Source: Aphanomyces cochlioides (Eukaryota; Oomycota; Saprolegniomycetes; Saprolegniales; Verrucalvaceae). Taken from it: DNA of 64,000 nucleotides. Position 1 is the first letter of the stretch; each line of letters starts with the position of its first letter. Below the pieces are notes generated by a model that saw only the letters and a program-made list of their open reading frames with translations, did not search any database and was not told where the DNA came from. The stretch spans positions 744,001-808,000 of the forward strand of contig JAHQRK010000024.1 in assembly GCA_019828595.1 (NCBI GenBank). The letters run 5' to 3'. Below are positions 10,871-22,289 of the stretch, piece after piece. A program made the position numbers and the translations under genes.

Positions 10871-12903
10871 TTGCTTTTTCTTCGACACGATGAACGACAG
10901 AGAACGCAGCGCTCGAGTGATCGAATCGTTCAAAACACCCGTAAGCAGTATGAAGGTGTCATTAAGAGGTTTCATTGTTGGTTGATTGAACACTATCCTT
11001 CTCAAATCACCGACGGCCGCATTGTTTTACCTTTAAACGAGAGCGCATGCATCGAGTTTCTCGGGTACATGACTGTGAAGCGAAATACGCGAGGGCTGGG
11101 GCTGACTCCAGCCAAATCCAACTCATTTTCGACTATCAATAAATGCTGCAGCGCAATCAAACACATCTACATAGAGTCCAAGCAGAAAGTACATGACAAA
11201 CTCAGTATGCTTCTATCACGTATGTCGCTGTATTATTCAATTGATGTCACTTATGTAGAGTTTTCGCGTGGGTACAAGCGTGAGGTCGCGAAGGCGAAGG
11301 AGGATGGTGAGATGCCACAAGCTGAAGGGAAAGTGGCAATCTCCTGGATGGGTAATTGCTCATGAAAAAACGTTTAATTGAACTTAGGATACGAATTTCT
11401 GTGCATGAAGGCTTTAGACAAAGAACGAGACATGGGTTCTGTGCCGATAATGCACTCGTTTCTTGTATTTTGTTGGAACCTCATGGCGAGTCAGTTTCAA
11501 CTGCTTCGATTAGGTTTGAACACATTTCATGGGATGGTAAGCTCAATAGACACACAGTTATATTGAAAATATGCTAGGCGATGCAATGGTCGTTCAATTT
11601 GAACGGTCCAAGAACGATCAAGAAGAATTTTTTTCATTTCCCAGACATGTATATGCAAACCCATTGCGACCTGCACTTTTCCCTGTGTTGAGGTGCGTCT
11701 TGTGTCATTTCACTAGGATCATCAGTCTAAGTCACTTCTGTGAATAGTCTAGCAATTCTTGTTTTTATTAGAGGTCGACCAATCAAGTCGACGACACCTC
11801 TCGTTTTCGGTCCTGGTGTGAAAGAGAAGCTTGCTCAATGGCTAAAGCGAACTTGCAAACAATACGACGATGAGATGTTATCTATAGGGCTATCTATTCT
11901 GGACATTGGTTCCCATTCTTTTCGAAAAGGCGTAGCTACAGCATTGTCAAACAATCCTGGAGGTCCACAATCAGAATCGATTTGGCTACGCGCGGGGTGG
12001 AGTCTAGGAAATGTACAAAACAGGTACATTCTTGTCGGTTCTGGTGGAGACCAGTTCGTTGGAATGGCTGCTACAGGTGCATTGCTCTAGAAATTTGTGT
12101 AAGTGTAAAATATCGTAGGTCTAAATGTCAACCATGAGGAGTTTGCTTGTCACCCACCTCATTTTCATTGTTTTGTTATGTCACGTGATGATTGGGAACG
12201 AATCCTGCCTGGGTATTTATCGTGGTACGACGAGAAGTTCAAACCTGTGGTGCTATTCCTCTTGGCTTCAGTTGTTTATCATCAAGATTGGATTAAATCA
12301 AATTTCCCTCCAACACACCCTATTTTTGTGTCATCTTTGTGGACATCTCAACTGCTACCCCGTCTTCGACAGTCTGTCTTGCACGGCTATTTGAAAAACA
12401 CCACGTCCAACATGGTAGCTACAGGTATTCCCCCTCATGTGACACTAGTAAGTCGCATGAACTCGATTGAGGGTAAACTTGACTGTATAATCGACCTGCT
12501 CAACAAGCATCACGATAGGCCAGATCCAAGAAATCAGGCCGAGCTCAATGCACCAGTAACTTTAAGCATGATGACGGACGCTTTGGCTGAGATGCACACT
12601 CGTTTGGTGCGTGATATAGTGCAACGACCGGCTTCTGGTGGTCAACTTGATTTGCATGTGCAAAACGAAACGACTCGTGAGCCACAGTCCCTCTCTTTGT
12701 TGCAAACACGCACATAAAAGCTCGAGTCATTTCCCACTGTCCGTGTGTACGACATGTGGAATTTGTCGTTTGCAGGCAAGCCAGATGAAGGTTTACCCCC
12801 GTTTCGTCATTTAAAAGGGAATGATTTTTTGCAGCGACGAGATCAATCATCATTTTCCAAAGCCAAATTTGTCATAGGAAATATTCGGACATTTGTCGTG
12901 TAA
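10871..12903 (+). pseudogene. Crypton-type tyrosine recombinase, copy 1 (spliced, two lesions)
   Basis: Inferred exons are 10871-11351, 11388-11536, 11578-11692, 11748-12076 and 12119-12903, with introns of 36, 41, 55 and 42 nt that restore one frame. The N-terminal core-binding part precedes the catalytic domain, which has the Lys region FERSKNDQ, the HxxR box HSFRKG, RAGWS in the second-His/Trp position and NRYI with the nucleophile Tyr. The C-terminal part (GIPPHV, then MWNLSF and GLPPFRHL) recalls the GCR1_C-like DNA-binding module of Cryptons. Lesions are a 1-nt loss after 11490, exactly in the codon aligned with the catalytic Arg of the other copies (WNLMxR), and an in-frame TAA at 12715-12717. 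No in-frame ATG is visible at the 5' end. Confidence 0.8.
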
Positions 12904-12999
12904 AATGGGATGATCAACAAAATGACAATCTATAGGCAGGACAGAGAAATGTTCAGTATCGAGGAGGAAATACGACACACTTCCGATTTTCTTCAAAGT

Positions 13000-15058
13000 A
13001 TGCAAAGTGAAGGTTTAGACGAACTGCGCAGAAGGGCTGAAGAGATAAAAGCTAACACAGTGGCGCCAAAATCGCGCGTGACCTATCAACGCTCGTACTC
13101 CCGATTTATTGCTTGGCTCATGGAAAACAATCCAGAGCTCGTTAACCCTGCTTCTACTGCTCTCATCGACGTTGCCTCGAACAATCTATTGGAATTAGAA
13201 AAGATTGTGAAGGAAAGGCTCAAAGACACGACTTCTCACCCAATGCACAATTGGGAGCACGAGACTTTATTACTTGGCTTTTGACTCTAAAGAAACGGGA
13301 TGGATCGAACCTTGGATATACTGCTTCTCAATAGCCACCGAGCTGGACTTTTTCAACCTTTTTCGAGAGTATGGTCTTGTCATGAGTAAAGACCTGGAGA
13401 ATGAGCTAACAAATCACTTTAAAGGTATCAAGCTCTCGGTGGCTGTTGCCATTTCAAACGGCTCTGGATCCATCAAAATTGGCGAAAACCCCTTGTTCTT
13501 TGATATCTATAGATATATTTGCGAAGCTCTTCTTCGATATGACGAAAAGAAATGGTATTTGCCCGAGCATACATGGTAGTAGCTGGAATCTCATGAGTCG
13601 TGCTTCCAATGCTTTTGGTGTACGCTACAATCACATTGAATGGTCTAATGATTCATTGAAAGTCTATTTTGCCCACATGAAGAATGACCAGTCTGGTGAA
13701 CGGCCTCGTGATCCACGGCATATATATGCCTTTTCCTTGATGCCCTCTGTTTGTCCTATCCTTGCCCTTGGTGTGTAGTGGTCTTGCTTTGAATTTTCTT
13801 CTGACTCTCTTTCATGGAAAAAAAATACGAGTGATTTCGAAAAGAATTGCAAACTCAACTCAATTATCCTGACATAAAAACGGAGCTAGAGCGCCGTGGC
13901 ATCGATCCAGAGAACATCGGTACACATTCTGTACGAAAGGTAGCAGCGACGTTCTGTTCATCGGGCTCGACGGCATGCCCATCATCAACGGCGGTCCATT
14001 TACGTGCTGATTTGTCGTTGGGTGGTGTCCAGAATACATACTTGCGATACGAGGCTGCTGGAGATCAGTTTGTCGGTAGAATTGTTTGTGGACTTCCCAT
14101 TGGCTCACATGATTTTGGTATCCTCCCTTGTCTGATCTTGTCAACGATGCAATAAAGTTGCTCTTTCCTGGATCTCCCAGCCATTTAGTGTATGTGCTAG
14201 AGTTTGCACTTGCCTCACTTGTTTTCCGTGCTGATAACCTGCAAACGGCATTGCCACCATCTTCGTCACACATCTATTTACCAAACCATCTCTATTGCAT
14301 GAACTTAAATTGCTCGTCGTTTGTGAGCATTATGATGGAAGTGCTTCTTTGACACCCACGGGTGTGCCTCCACATGATGAGTCTGAAGCGGTTGAGAGTT
14401 TGTGTTGATTCTTGCCTTCACGATGTCTCGAAGATCGATTGTTTTCTCTCAACCAGCTCAGCAGCCTCATTAATCCATACCAATGAACGGTCACCTACCG
14501 ACGATATTACACATGCTCTGTCAATTACTAGTATACAGCAATTGTGGGCAGAAAACTTTTCTCCACTCCCCCATGACTCAACAACGATTCTTGATGGAAG
14601 CATTGATGATACAGACGACGGCTCTGCCCTCAACAATACCGTACCTACGACTCGACATGTCAACAATGGAGCTTTCACGCGCCTTCCACCTGATTTTAAG
14701 GTTCCTCGTTGCTCTGTGTATCATGCATGGTTGCTGTGGTCTACAATCTAAAGGTGTTCCTCCTCTCAAAACTGTTTGCTCTAAAGACTTACCCACTCGT
14801 GACTTGCAGAATCGGATGAACGACCTGCGATTCCTCATGAGAAAAATAAACAACAAAGCTCGGAGACTTGGTCTTCCAACGACAATCCGCAATGAAGTTG
14901 ATGCAAAAAACGTGTATGAAGCTTGTAAGGCTGCTGCTGACGTACGCAGCAGCCATAGCGGAGTAGGAAAACACCGGCAAGGTCAGCTCTCGTGGTTGAA
15001 TGTCACGCACTTGCTCAGAAAGGAAATGAGATCAAAATGCTCAAACGTAGTAAGTTGA
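13000..15058 (+). pseudogene. Crypton-type tyrosine recombinase, copy 2 (multiply broken)
   Basis: The ATG at 13000 begins LDELRRRAEEIKANTV, homologous to copy 3. The catalytic Arg region WNLMSRASNAFG, the Lys region FAHMKNDQSG, HSVRK and the Tyr segment NTYLRY can all be found, but in different frames. Breaks lie around 13250, 13335, 13580, 13778 (TAG), 13840, 14150 and 14750. The Trp of the RAGWS motif is changed (RADLS). The C-terminal module ends with KARRLG and RQGQLSW, as in copy 3. The gene is inactive by sequence. It lies about 100 bp after copy 1 in the same orientation. Confidence 0.85.
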
Positions 15059-15301
15059 AGAGAAATAAACTAGCTTGTTCATGGGGAAAAAGTGAGTTAA
15101 AACTCTTTAACGTACTGTCCGATTGTATTCCTGCTAAGAGTCATTCTCCGGAATATTTGGGACGAATCATTCAGTTTCAGAGGTTTTGTGGGACAATTCG
15201 TCCCATTAATTCAAATATCACCTTTTTTCTCACTGACTTCCCCCCTGTGACTTCCAAGAAATCGGCATCTTTCGCGATTTTGTGGGCCACAATCCAACAA
15301 A

Positions 15302-17348
15302 ATGGAGTCTGAGAGTTTGGACGACTTGCGCCAAAGAGCAAACGAAATTCGGGCAAACACGGTGTCGAGAAGCTCTCGGTCAGTTTACATGCAATCTTAC
15401 TCTCGCTTTATTACTTGGGCTGTGCTGAACGAGCCGCACTTGATTACAATTGAATTATCTGATGCAGTTGGCGATATGCAGCTCTCTGAGCTCGAGCTCA
15501 GAGCCAAAGTGAAGACGATTCTGGTTCCACGTAGCATCCAGCCCATTTATTTTGATCGATTGGAAGCGACCGACTTTGTTGCGTGGCTCTTAACTCTTAA
15601 GAAGAGCGACGGCTCTAGCTTGAGCTACTCGTCTTTAAACACCCACCGTTCTGGCCTCTTCAATTTGTTCCGTGAATATGGTTCTATCATGTCAACAACT
15701 CTATCAACTGAATTGTCAAACTACTTCAAAGGATTTAAACGAACCATTGCTAGCAGTATTTCCAATGGCCATGAGAAGATCAAAATCGGGAAATCTCCTA
15801 TGCCTTTTGAGCTGTACGAATATCTTTGTGAAAACTTGTTGCGCCGCTCTAGAAAAGACACAATATTTGCCCGAACGTACATGGTTATTGCTTGGAACCT
15901 AATGTGTAGAGCCTCGAATGCATTTGGGATACGTTTTGGTCATATGGAATGGTCTGGTGATGTCCTTTGCGTGTATTTTGCTCATATGAAAAATGACCAG
16001 TCTGGTGACCGTCCACGGGACCCCAGACATATCTACGCTAACCCACTTTGTCCCTGTGTATGCCCTATTTTGGCCTTGGAGTTGCTTTCAGTTTGATGGA
16101 GCTTCCGACCTCCTTTTTCCCGGTGGAAAGCAATATGACAGATTTCGCAAAGTCTTGAGCACACTGCTTGACGATTCAAGCTTGGTGTGTGAATTAGAGA
16201 GACGTGGCTTGGACGCGAATGATATTGGTACACATTCTCTGCGCAAAGGTGCTGCAACTTATTGCTCGTCTGGGTCTACAGCGTGCCCCCCTTCTTCTGC
16301 AGTCCACCTTCGAGCTGGTTGGTCTATGGGTGGAATTCAAAATACATATATACGATATGAAGGTGCTGGCGACATGTATGTTGGTCGCACAGTTTCTGGT
16401 TTGCCCATATCGTCAGCCGATTTTGCAATTTTGCCCCCATCGTTTACAGCAGGATCGGAATTCATCAGTGAATGTATTGAGCTAATGTTTCCTGGTGCAC
16501 CTCTTGGCCTCAGATACATTCAAGAGTTTGCACTTGCATCACTTGTGTTCCATTATGATTATTTGAAATCAGTCCTATCACTTGAGCATCCCTTGTTGAG
16601 CACTCCGCTTTTCATGAATATTCAATTGGTCGATCGATTAAAATCCCTTGTGTCATGTGGCAACTACAATCTTGGCTCGAACATTCGTCCCACTGGAATT
16701 CCCCCGCATGTGGCAATTTTGTCAGAGCTCACGACTGTGCTGGACCACGTGAAAGCAACAATGACAGCTCTTGAGTCGGCCAAAGGCGAAATCATTCGAA
16801 GCATCCATGTTGGTGAGCAAAATGCAAACGACATTGGCTCATCTGTTACCTACAATGGCATTGAAAGGGTAGTTAATGCGTGCTTACAGTCATCTGGTGC
16901 TTTAAGACAGCACAATGCTGACGAGCCTCCAACCTCAAATGATTCACAGCCCGTCGATTGCGAGCTTCTCTACCCTACCGTGCCTTCAAACTTTATCGTG
17001 CCGAATGGGACAGCTTACCAGATGTGAATACTTTACATGTGTGGCAATCAAGCGAATAGACTGCCCCCACTGCGCCTCATCCGCACCAGAGACCTACCAA
17101 GTCGCAATGCCAGAAAACGCATGAGTGACCTGAACTACTTGATGAAACCAATTGCTGACAAAGCTCGACGGACGGGTGTATTCAAGTCCAAACCAACAGA
17201 AAAGGAGGCCCATGATATGTACTTGCACTGCAGTGACACGATCCACGTGGACGAAGTGACTCCGATGCAGCACAGTCGTCGAAGAGGTCAATTGTCTTGG
17301 AAATCGATTGTCAACTTGATGCGAAAAGCGAATGTGAGTGGTAGTTAG
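15302..17348 (+). pseudogene. Crypton-type tyrosine recombinase, copy 3 (nearly intact, two lesions)
   Basis: The ATG at 15302 (MESESLDDLRQRANEIR) opens a 264-codon ORF with the core-binding domain, WNLMCRASNAFG (catalytic Arg) and FAHMKNDQSG (Lys). The frame changes at about 16080, where about 10 nt present in copy 2 are missing. It resumes at ASDLLFPGG with HSLRKG (HxxR), RAGWSMGG and TYIRY (Tyr). A TGA at 17025-17027 replaces the Trp seen in copies 1 (DMWNL) and 2 (HAWLL). The same frame then runs to 17348 through RLPPLRLI, KARRTG and RRGQLSW. All catalytic positions are present. Cryptons cut and recombine DNA through a Tyr intermediate and need no terminal inverted repeats. Confidence 0.85.
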
Positions 17349-18390
17349 GTTATTCGATAAAGACATGGTTTTTCTAATGTTAAACCTGGTGTCTTATCGT
17401 TCCCACATTCGTCCCCCATTTTCCTCCTAAGAGTCATTATACAACCAAATAAACTGTCAAACGGTGTCCAAGTGATGCTTGAACTCATTGGCAGCAAAGG
17501 CTTTGACTTGTTCTTCTGTATGAGTCGAAATGCCATAAAACTACTGACTTGTAAGTGCCGTAGTTGCTTCCACGCACATTTATCTCGGATAAAATGGGCT
17601 TGTACACAAACTGCGTGCAAATCTGCAAGTCCCCCAGAAGCGACCCTTGATACAGTAAGAGCACAGCAACAGAAAAGCTACGCAGTCGACGAGCCGAACG
17701 GCGAAAGCAATTGTATGCGATGAGTTTTGTGTGTGTGCGAGAAACAAAGTTCTCAGCTACTTGTCACATGGCGAGGCCCGTACCGTGTCAACGATGTGTA
17801 CGAGTACTCCTTTGAGATCGTAAATCTACTGAGAAAGGAGCAACGACAAGTTTGCTAGTCTCGAGCTAAGCCATATGTAGAAAATAGGATTCAATTAATC
17901 AAAAAAATCTCTAGCACTTTTCGGAGTAAGGATTAATGTTGACGTAAGAGAGGCGTGTCTTCAAGACCAGCGACTACCAAAGCCAGTGCGATCGCTGATG
18001 GCTTTCTCAAGTCGAAGTTCGATCATGTGTGCGTTAGAAGAGTGTGTGATTTGTTCAGTTCTCGAATTAAGAACATGGTGTTTGGAATTGTATAAATTAT
18101 ATATTGCATTTCCACACGAATGTGGACTTTTTAGTCGATTTGCCAAGTCTATTCGATTCGTCAGGCAACTCAAGATTTGAATCGATTTGACATTATCCGA
18201 CGCGAATGCTAAATTCAATGCCGGTATCAATCCACCCCTCAGTATTAACTGAAAGATAATCTCCATGAAGAAACACAAACAATTGAATTACAAACTTATT
18301 TTCCGAGCCTCATGATCAACTGACTTCTTCTAAAATATTCGCATAACGTCAACAGTTACAATGTAGCAATTGACCCCGCATCAAATTATT
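17349..18390. other. No gene recognised
   Basis: Only short ORFs occur here: a 105-codon minus ORF at 17961-18278 and an 83-codon plus ORF at 17472-17723. Neither has recognisable motifs. Local repeats of the type cgattcgattcg occur. Confidence 0.45.
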
Positions 18391-19018
18391 TCCTGGCAAA
18401 TACTTTGTGAAGCTTGTTGACCAGCGTGTGAAAGCTTCTTTGTCGTGCATATTTCAAGCCGTCCTCATAAAGAACCTGGTATATAATATCAATCGTATAA
18501 CTTTATGAAGTCTACTAATTTTGACTAGATGTTCTTAATTCGAGATAGTGAGCATTTGTTGCTCCCCAAAGCAGGCATCCTTACTTTGATGGCAGAGACA
18601 ACGTTGCGCAGAATCATTTCGTTGTAAACGTCAGCAGTCACAGACAGCGGCGGGGGGAGATTTCGTCGCATTCTAGAGTTCAGGCACGTCTCTCATCATT
18701 TGAGAGATTGGTCTAGCGCCGAGAGCGGCCTGCAGACTCGTGACTCGCTGTAAGACTTGGGCTGGGCATCCGAGAGTAGTTGAATGGCGTCAATGTCTTT
18801 TGGGGAGCTAAGAAAATGAAATATGTGTGTGCTGCGAATGAATTTGTACTTTCAATGAATGTGGCGCCAAGTTTGATGCCCTGTTTCTCATAATCAAGAA
18901 CGAATTCGAAGATCCAAAAACTATCCAATTAAAGGTGAGAGTTTGTGCTTTCTAATCAGCCAATCAGAAATGATATCCGTGGACATTTAGAAAATTCTGC
19001 CTCTCTTTGACCAGCATG
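18391..19018 (-). CDS. Candidate multi-exon gene or gene fragment, unknown
   Basis: On the minus strand several coding-looking pieces follow one another with plausible GT-AG borders. They are FVLDYEKQGIKLGATFIE (about 18840-18900), SPKDIDAIQLLSDAQPKSYS (about 18745-18805), LPPPLSVTADVYNEMILRNV (about 18610-18665), and after a possible intron VLYEDGLKYARQ ... KLHKVFARK with a stop near 18390. I could not make one clean frame through the middle piece (TGATGA near 18700). It may be a pseudogene or have an intron I misplaced. I recognise no family. Confidence 0.3.
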
Positions 19019-19150
19019 GACAAAAGATATGGGACGGAGTAGTAGTTTCTTTGTGTACTATTTGGAGATATTGTTTTTATTGGTTTCTGTGTGTTGTAAA
19101 CACGAAAGTGCAAGAGCGTCAGATAATCCTACGTGTTATTCAGATACTTT

Positions 19151-19199
19151 GTGTGACCTTCAGCAAATTGTGTGTGACCTTCAGCAAATTATGTGTGAC
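19151..19199 (+). repeat. 21-bp tandem repeat, about 2.3 copies
   Basis: The unit gtgtgaccttcagcaaattgt has period 21 and runs from 19151 into a third partial copy. In one frame it encodes CDLQQIV/CDLQQIM heptads, but no larger coding context is visible. Confidence 0.8.
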
Positions 19200-19521
19200 A
19201 ATTTTTGGCCCTCTTGTCCAAAATGAGCAAAACTGGTCGTTTCACCAGGTCTCCAATACAACACGAGAACCAATCAAGCCAATTCAAGTAAGTTCAGCAA
19301 CGTAGTCGTTGTTGGAGTTTTGTTATCGTTCTTCTGGATCCATTCAACAAGCATTATTTTGACCAACGGTTGCTGGGCCACGCGTCACAGGCTTGGGAAT
19401 AATATGATCTTTTGTGATCTTCCTCTCGCTGCCAATTCTGATAGACTATCTAGCAAAGGATGCGTCCGACGATATATTATCTTTTGCAAAAACGAAGATA
19501 AGATAATCATGCCCAATTATC

Positions 19522-19557
19522 CAGGAAGGATTTTGGACATTTATACTGCCCAATTGT
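19522..19557 (-). repeat. About 33-bp block shared (inverted) with 31712-31748
   Basis: The reverse complement of this stretch reads aattgggcagtataaatgtc then caaaatccttcctg. At 31712 the same block occurs with one difference. In the shared frame both read INVQNPS, preceded by PQLG or PKLG, so they may be fragments of a repeated element's coding region. Confidence 0.65.
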
Positions 19558-19856
19558 GGATGGTTTGTACCTTTGTACAGCACTTGCCACCTGGGGGTTG
19601 CAGTGGCTGAATCATATGCTGTGGCCAATTCTCTGGCCTCTGGGAAGCGGAGCATATTTTAGGACGCAACTTCCGCTCTGTGAGTCATTTAGAGGTAAAC
19701 TCGACTGTCTATAGAGGTTTAAACTGTCCGTCGCGATCGATTGTTCCACAGGGCGCCCAGGCTAGAGTGTTTTCAAAGCAACAGAAGGATACATCACTGC
19801 ACAACTGGTTCTGTCAAATTATCTTGTAAGCAGAGAATTATCTTGGTCATATTATT

Positions 19857-21577
19857 CAATTGGGGACATTGTCTCCATTGGAGACAATGTCCACAGTTGA
19901 GACAAAATGGCGCGAATAGAGTGATCAAGGGGGACCCTGCATTTTGATGCTTGATGGATTGAGCATCCTTATATAGTCGATCTAATGAGTAAACCAATAC
20001 AAAATGAAACTATTTTGAAGCCAAGAGAGGATCCGACATGGATTGTTTCATACCATCACTTGCAGATATTACGGGGATCATTGTCGTGACTAAGCATACG
20101 CCTCTCTTAATCTTGTAAGCTCAAAGTTGAATGAAATAGGTGAACGTCTATCGTTTATATCTAACCCCCGCTGCTTACAGAATGCCTATTTAACCTGCTT
20201 CACACTGTTATTCAGATATTCCCAGCATTCATCTAAATAAATCATGTGTAAATTTGAATATAATGTTTTGCTGAATGCAAGATTTATCGGTAGCATTAGG
20301 CATTAGGAGCAACATGGAGCTTTGTAGTTAGTGCGTGTTGAAGCTGCTTGTAGACGTCAACACGTTGACACTATCAATAAAGTAGAATTAAAGTTGCTCC
20401 TGATATGTTTCGCATGGACATGAACCACACAGACTGAACAGAACAGCAAAGCCAGCACTATGGACAGCTCTAATTCTACGAATAGACTCTAAAGCACATT
20501 GTATCTAACTTCTATTGCAGTTGGTTTGCGTCACCAAGTTTTTGGAGATCTTGGGGGCAGCCTGGTCTACATCATTTGCGTAAGTGTACTGTAGCATGCC
20601 AGCAATTCAACCACATAAATTTACACTACCTAAGCTGACAAGGCAACTCAGCAGCTTGGATCATAGCAGTATTACTTTAGACAGCGTCAAGTATTCACTC
20701 ACTAGAAGCGAATGGTGAGTACAGCAGCAGTGCCAGCAGTAGTTGTGTTACTTGAACAGACCAATAAACTTAACTGTCACCGCGCATTATTATAGTGTTC
20801 CTGAGTTTGCAGCTCTTTTATTACTCTGATTCTTTACAATGCGCGCGATCTTAAGAGATTCATCATTAGACATCGTCGGGGTTGTTAAAGTATTTCAGAG
20901 CATCACATTCAAACGCATACCAACTGATCTAAAGGTATATCATGTGCAATTCGAACAACAAAAACAATTACAAGAGCTGGCTTTGCTGCTTTGCTCAGGC
21001 GTCGTGATTCATTTCCATTTGAACCATAACATGAGCAACTTCTTCTAAATTGGAAGTGTCAACGCGTTAGGTGTCAACAATTTACTACAAGCACAGACTA
21101 ACCGCAAACCTCCATGGAGAATCTAGTGCTACCGACAGCATTCATGCAAGCATGAGATTAAGTAAATCTCGATTTATTCAGATGGATGCTGGGCTGTCTG
21201 ATTGAAGCGGTTGTTGCTGCTGGCATCCGTTGAGTAGTGAGGGTTTGATATGAATGGTAGAGACTCGTATTCAACTTTAAGCTTACAAGTTTAAGAAAGG
21301 AGCAAGCTTCTACAAGATCTTCCTCATTCTTCCTCTCGATATGTGCCGGAGGTTTATCAGTTCTTCCAAGAGATGGTGTAAGACATCAATCCATGTCGGA
21401 TCGTCTCTTGACTTCAAATGAGTTTCATTTTGTATTGTTTTACTCAATAGGTAGACTATACAAGGTTGTTCGATCCATATAGCATCAAATGCAAGTTTCC
21501 CGCTTGATCATTCAATTCGCGCCATGTTTTCTCGACTGTGGACATTGTCTCCATTGGGGACATTTTGTCCTCAATAG
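19857..21577. mobile_element. Inverted repeat pair (about 290-bp arms) enclosing 1.1 kb without ORFs
   Basis: The left arm (about 19857-20150) and right arm (about 21250-21577) are inverted copies. Shared blocks in order are ttggggaca, tggagacaatgtccacagt, atggcgcgaat, gatcaag, tatagtc, acaatacaaaatgaaact, gatccgacatggattg and cttgtaagct. The outer tip is palindromic at 19865-19893. The arms could be terminal repeats of a foldback or non-autonomous transposon, or two independent insertions of one repeat in opposite directions. No target duplication could be fixed. The interior holds no recognisable gene. Confidence 0.7.
19865..19893. repeat. 29-bp palindrome at the outer tip of the left arm
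   Basis: GGACATTGTCTCC and its inverse GGAGACAATGTCC are separated by about 3 bases. The right arm carries a degenerate form at about 21540-21571. Confidence 0.8.
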
Positions 21578-22289
21578 AAATCGGCGAAAATTTATAATGT
21601 CGATGGACAAAACCTCTATTTCTCTATCATAGCCTGGTCGATGCCATGTGGGTTCTTGATACCACATGGGGAAAAATCGGCCACAATTTGTCGGGAAAAA
21701 TGACCAAAATCCAAACTCCAATTATCGGTACTGTTGCATTGATTTGAGAAATATGCCACATCGTTTTCTTATTGGTGCGTATTTAGGAAAAATTATATGT
21801 ATCTTTGCAACCTTGAAATGAAACGGATGTAACGTAAAGCTTCAATTTATAACAAATCTAGCCGATGCGCCACCATTGAAATCGCATACCTCATCTTCAA
21901 GACGTATGTTCGGAATTCTGAAAATTGTGGCGCAACGACAGGACACATCTCTATAAACTGCTCTATGTTTTATATTGTTTTGGAGAATATTGGTTTGTAC
22001 AGAATGCTTCATCTCCTTGAAGATGAGCGCTTCAATTTAAGACAAAGGGATCACACTTCGAAAATGTATGAGAAAATGCATATCTTTTGGAAAAAGAAAA
22101 TATTCATTATGAGGAGAAAATATATTAATTTTAATAAGGTATTGATGTTAGCAGTATGCGAAAAATATCTCCAGATCAAATCACTACCGTAGTCATTTTG
22201 AAAGCAAGTCGCAAGGTATCGAGAGAGCAAGACAAGAAGTTAAATCGCAAGCCAGGTAAGCTATCAAAGAACGACTGGGTTAACATACT
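21578..22289. other. No gene recognised
   Basis: The sequence contains short ORFs, for example a 75-codon plus ORF at 21965-22192, without similarity that I can see. Its right part may be the 3' flank of the pogo-like element; I found no clear terminal inverted repeats for that element. Confidence 0.45.
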
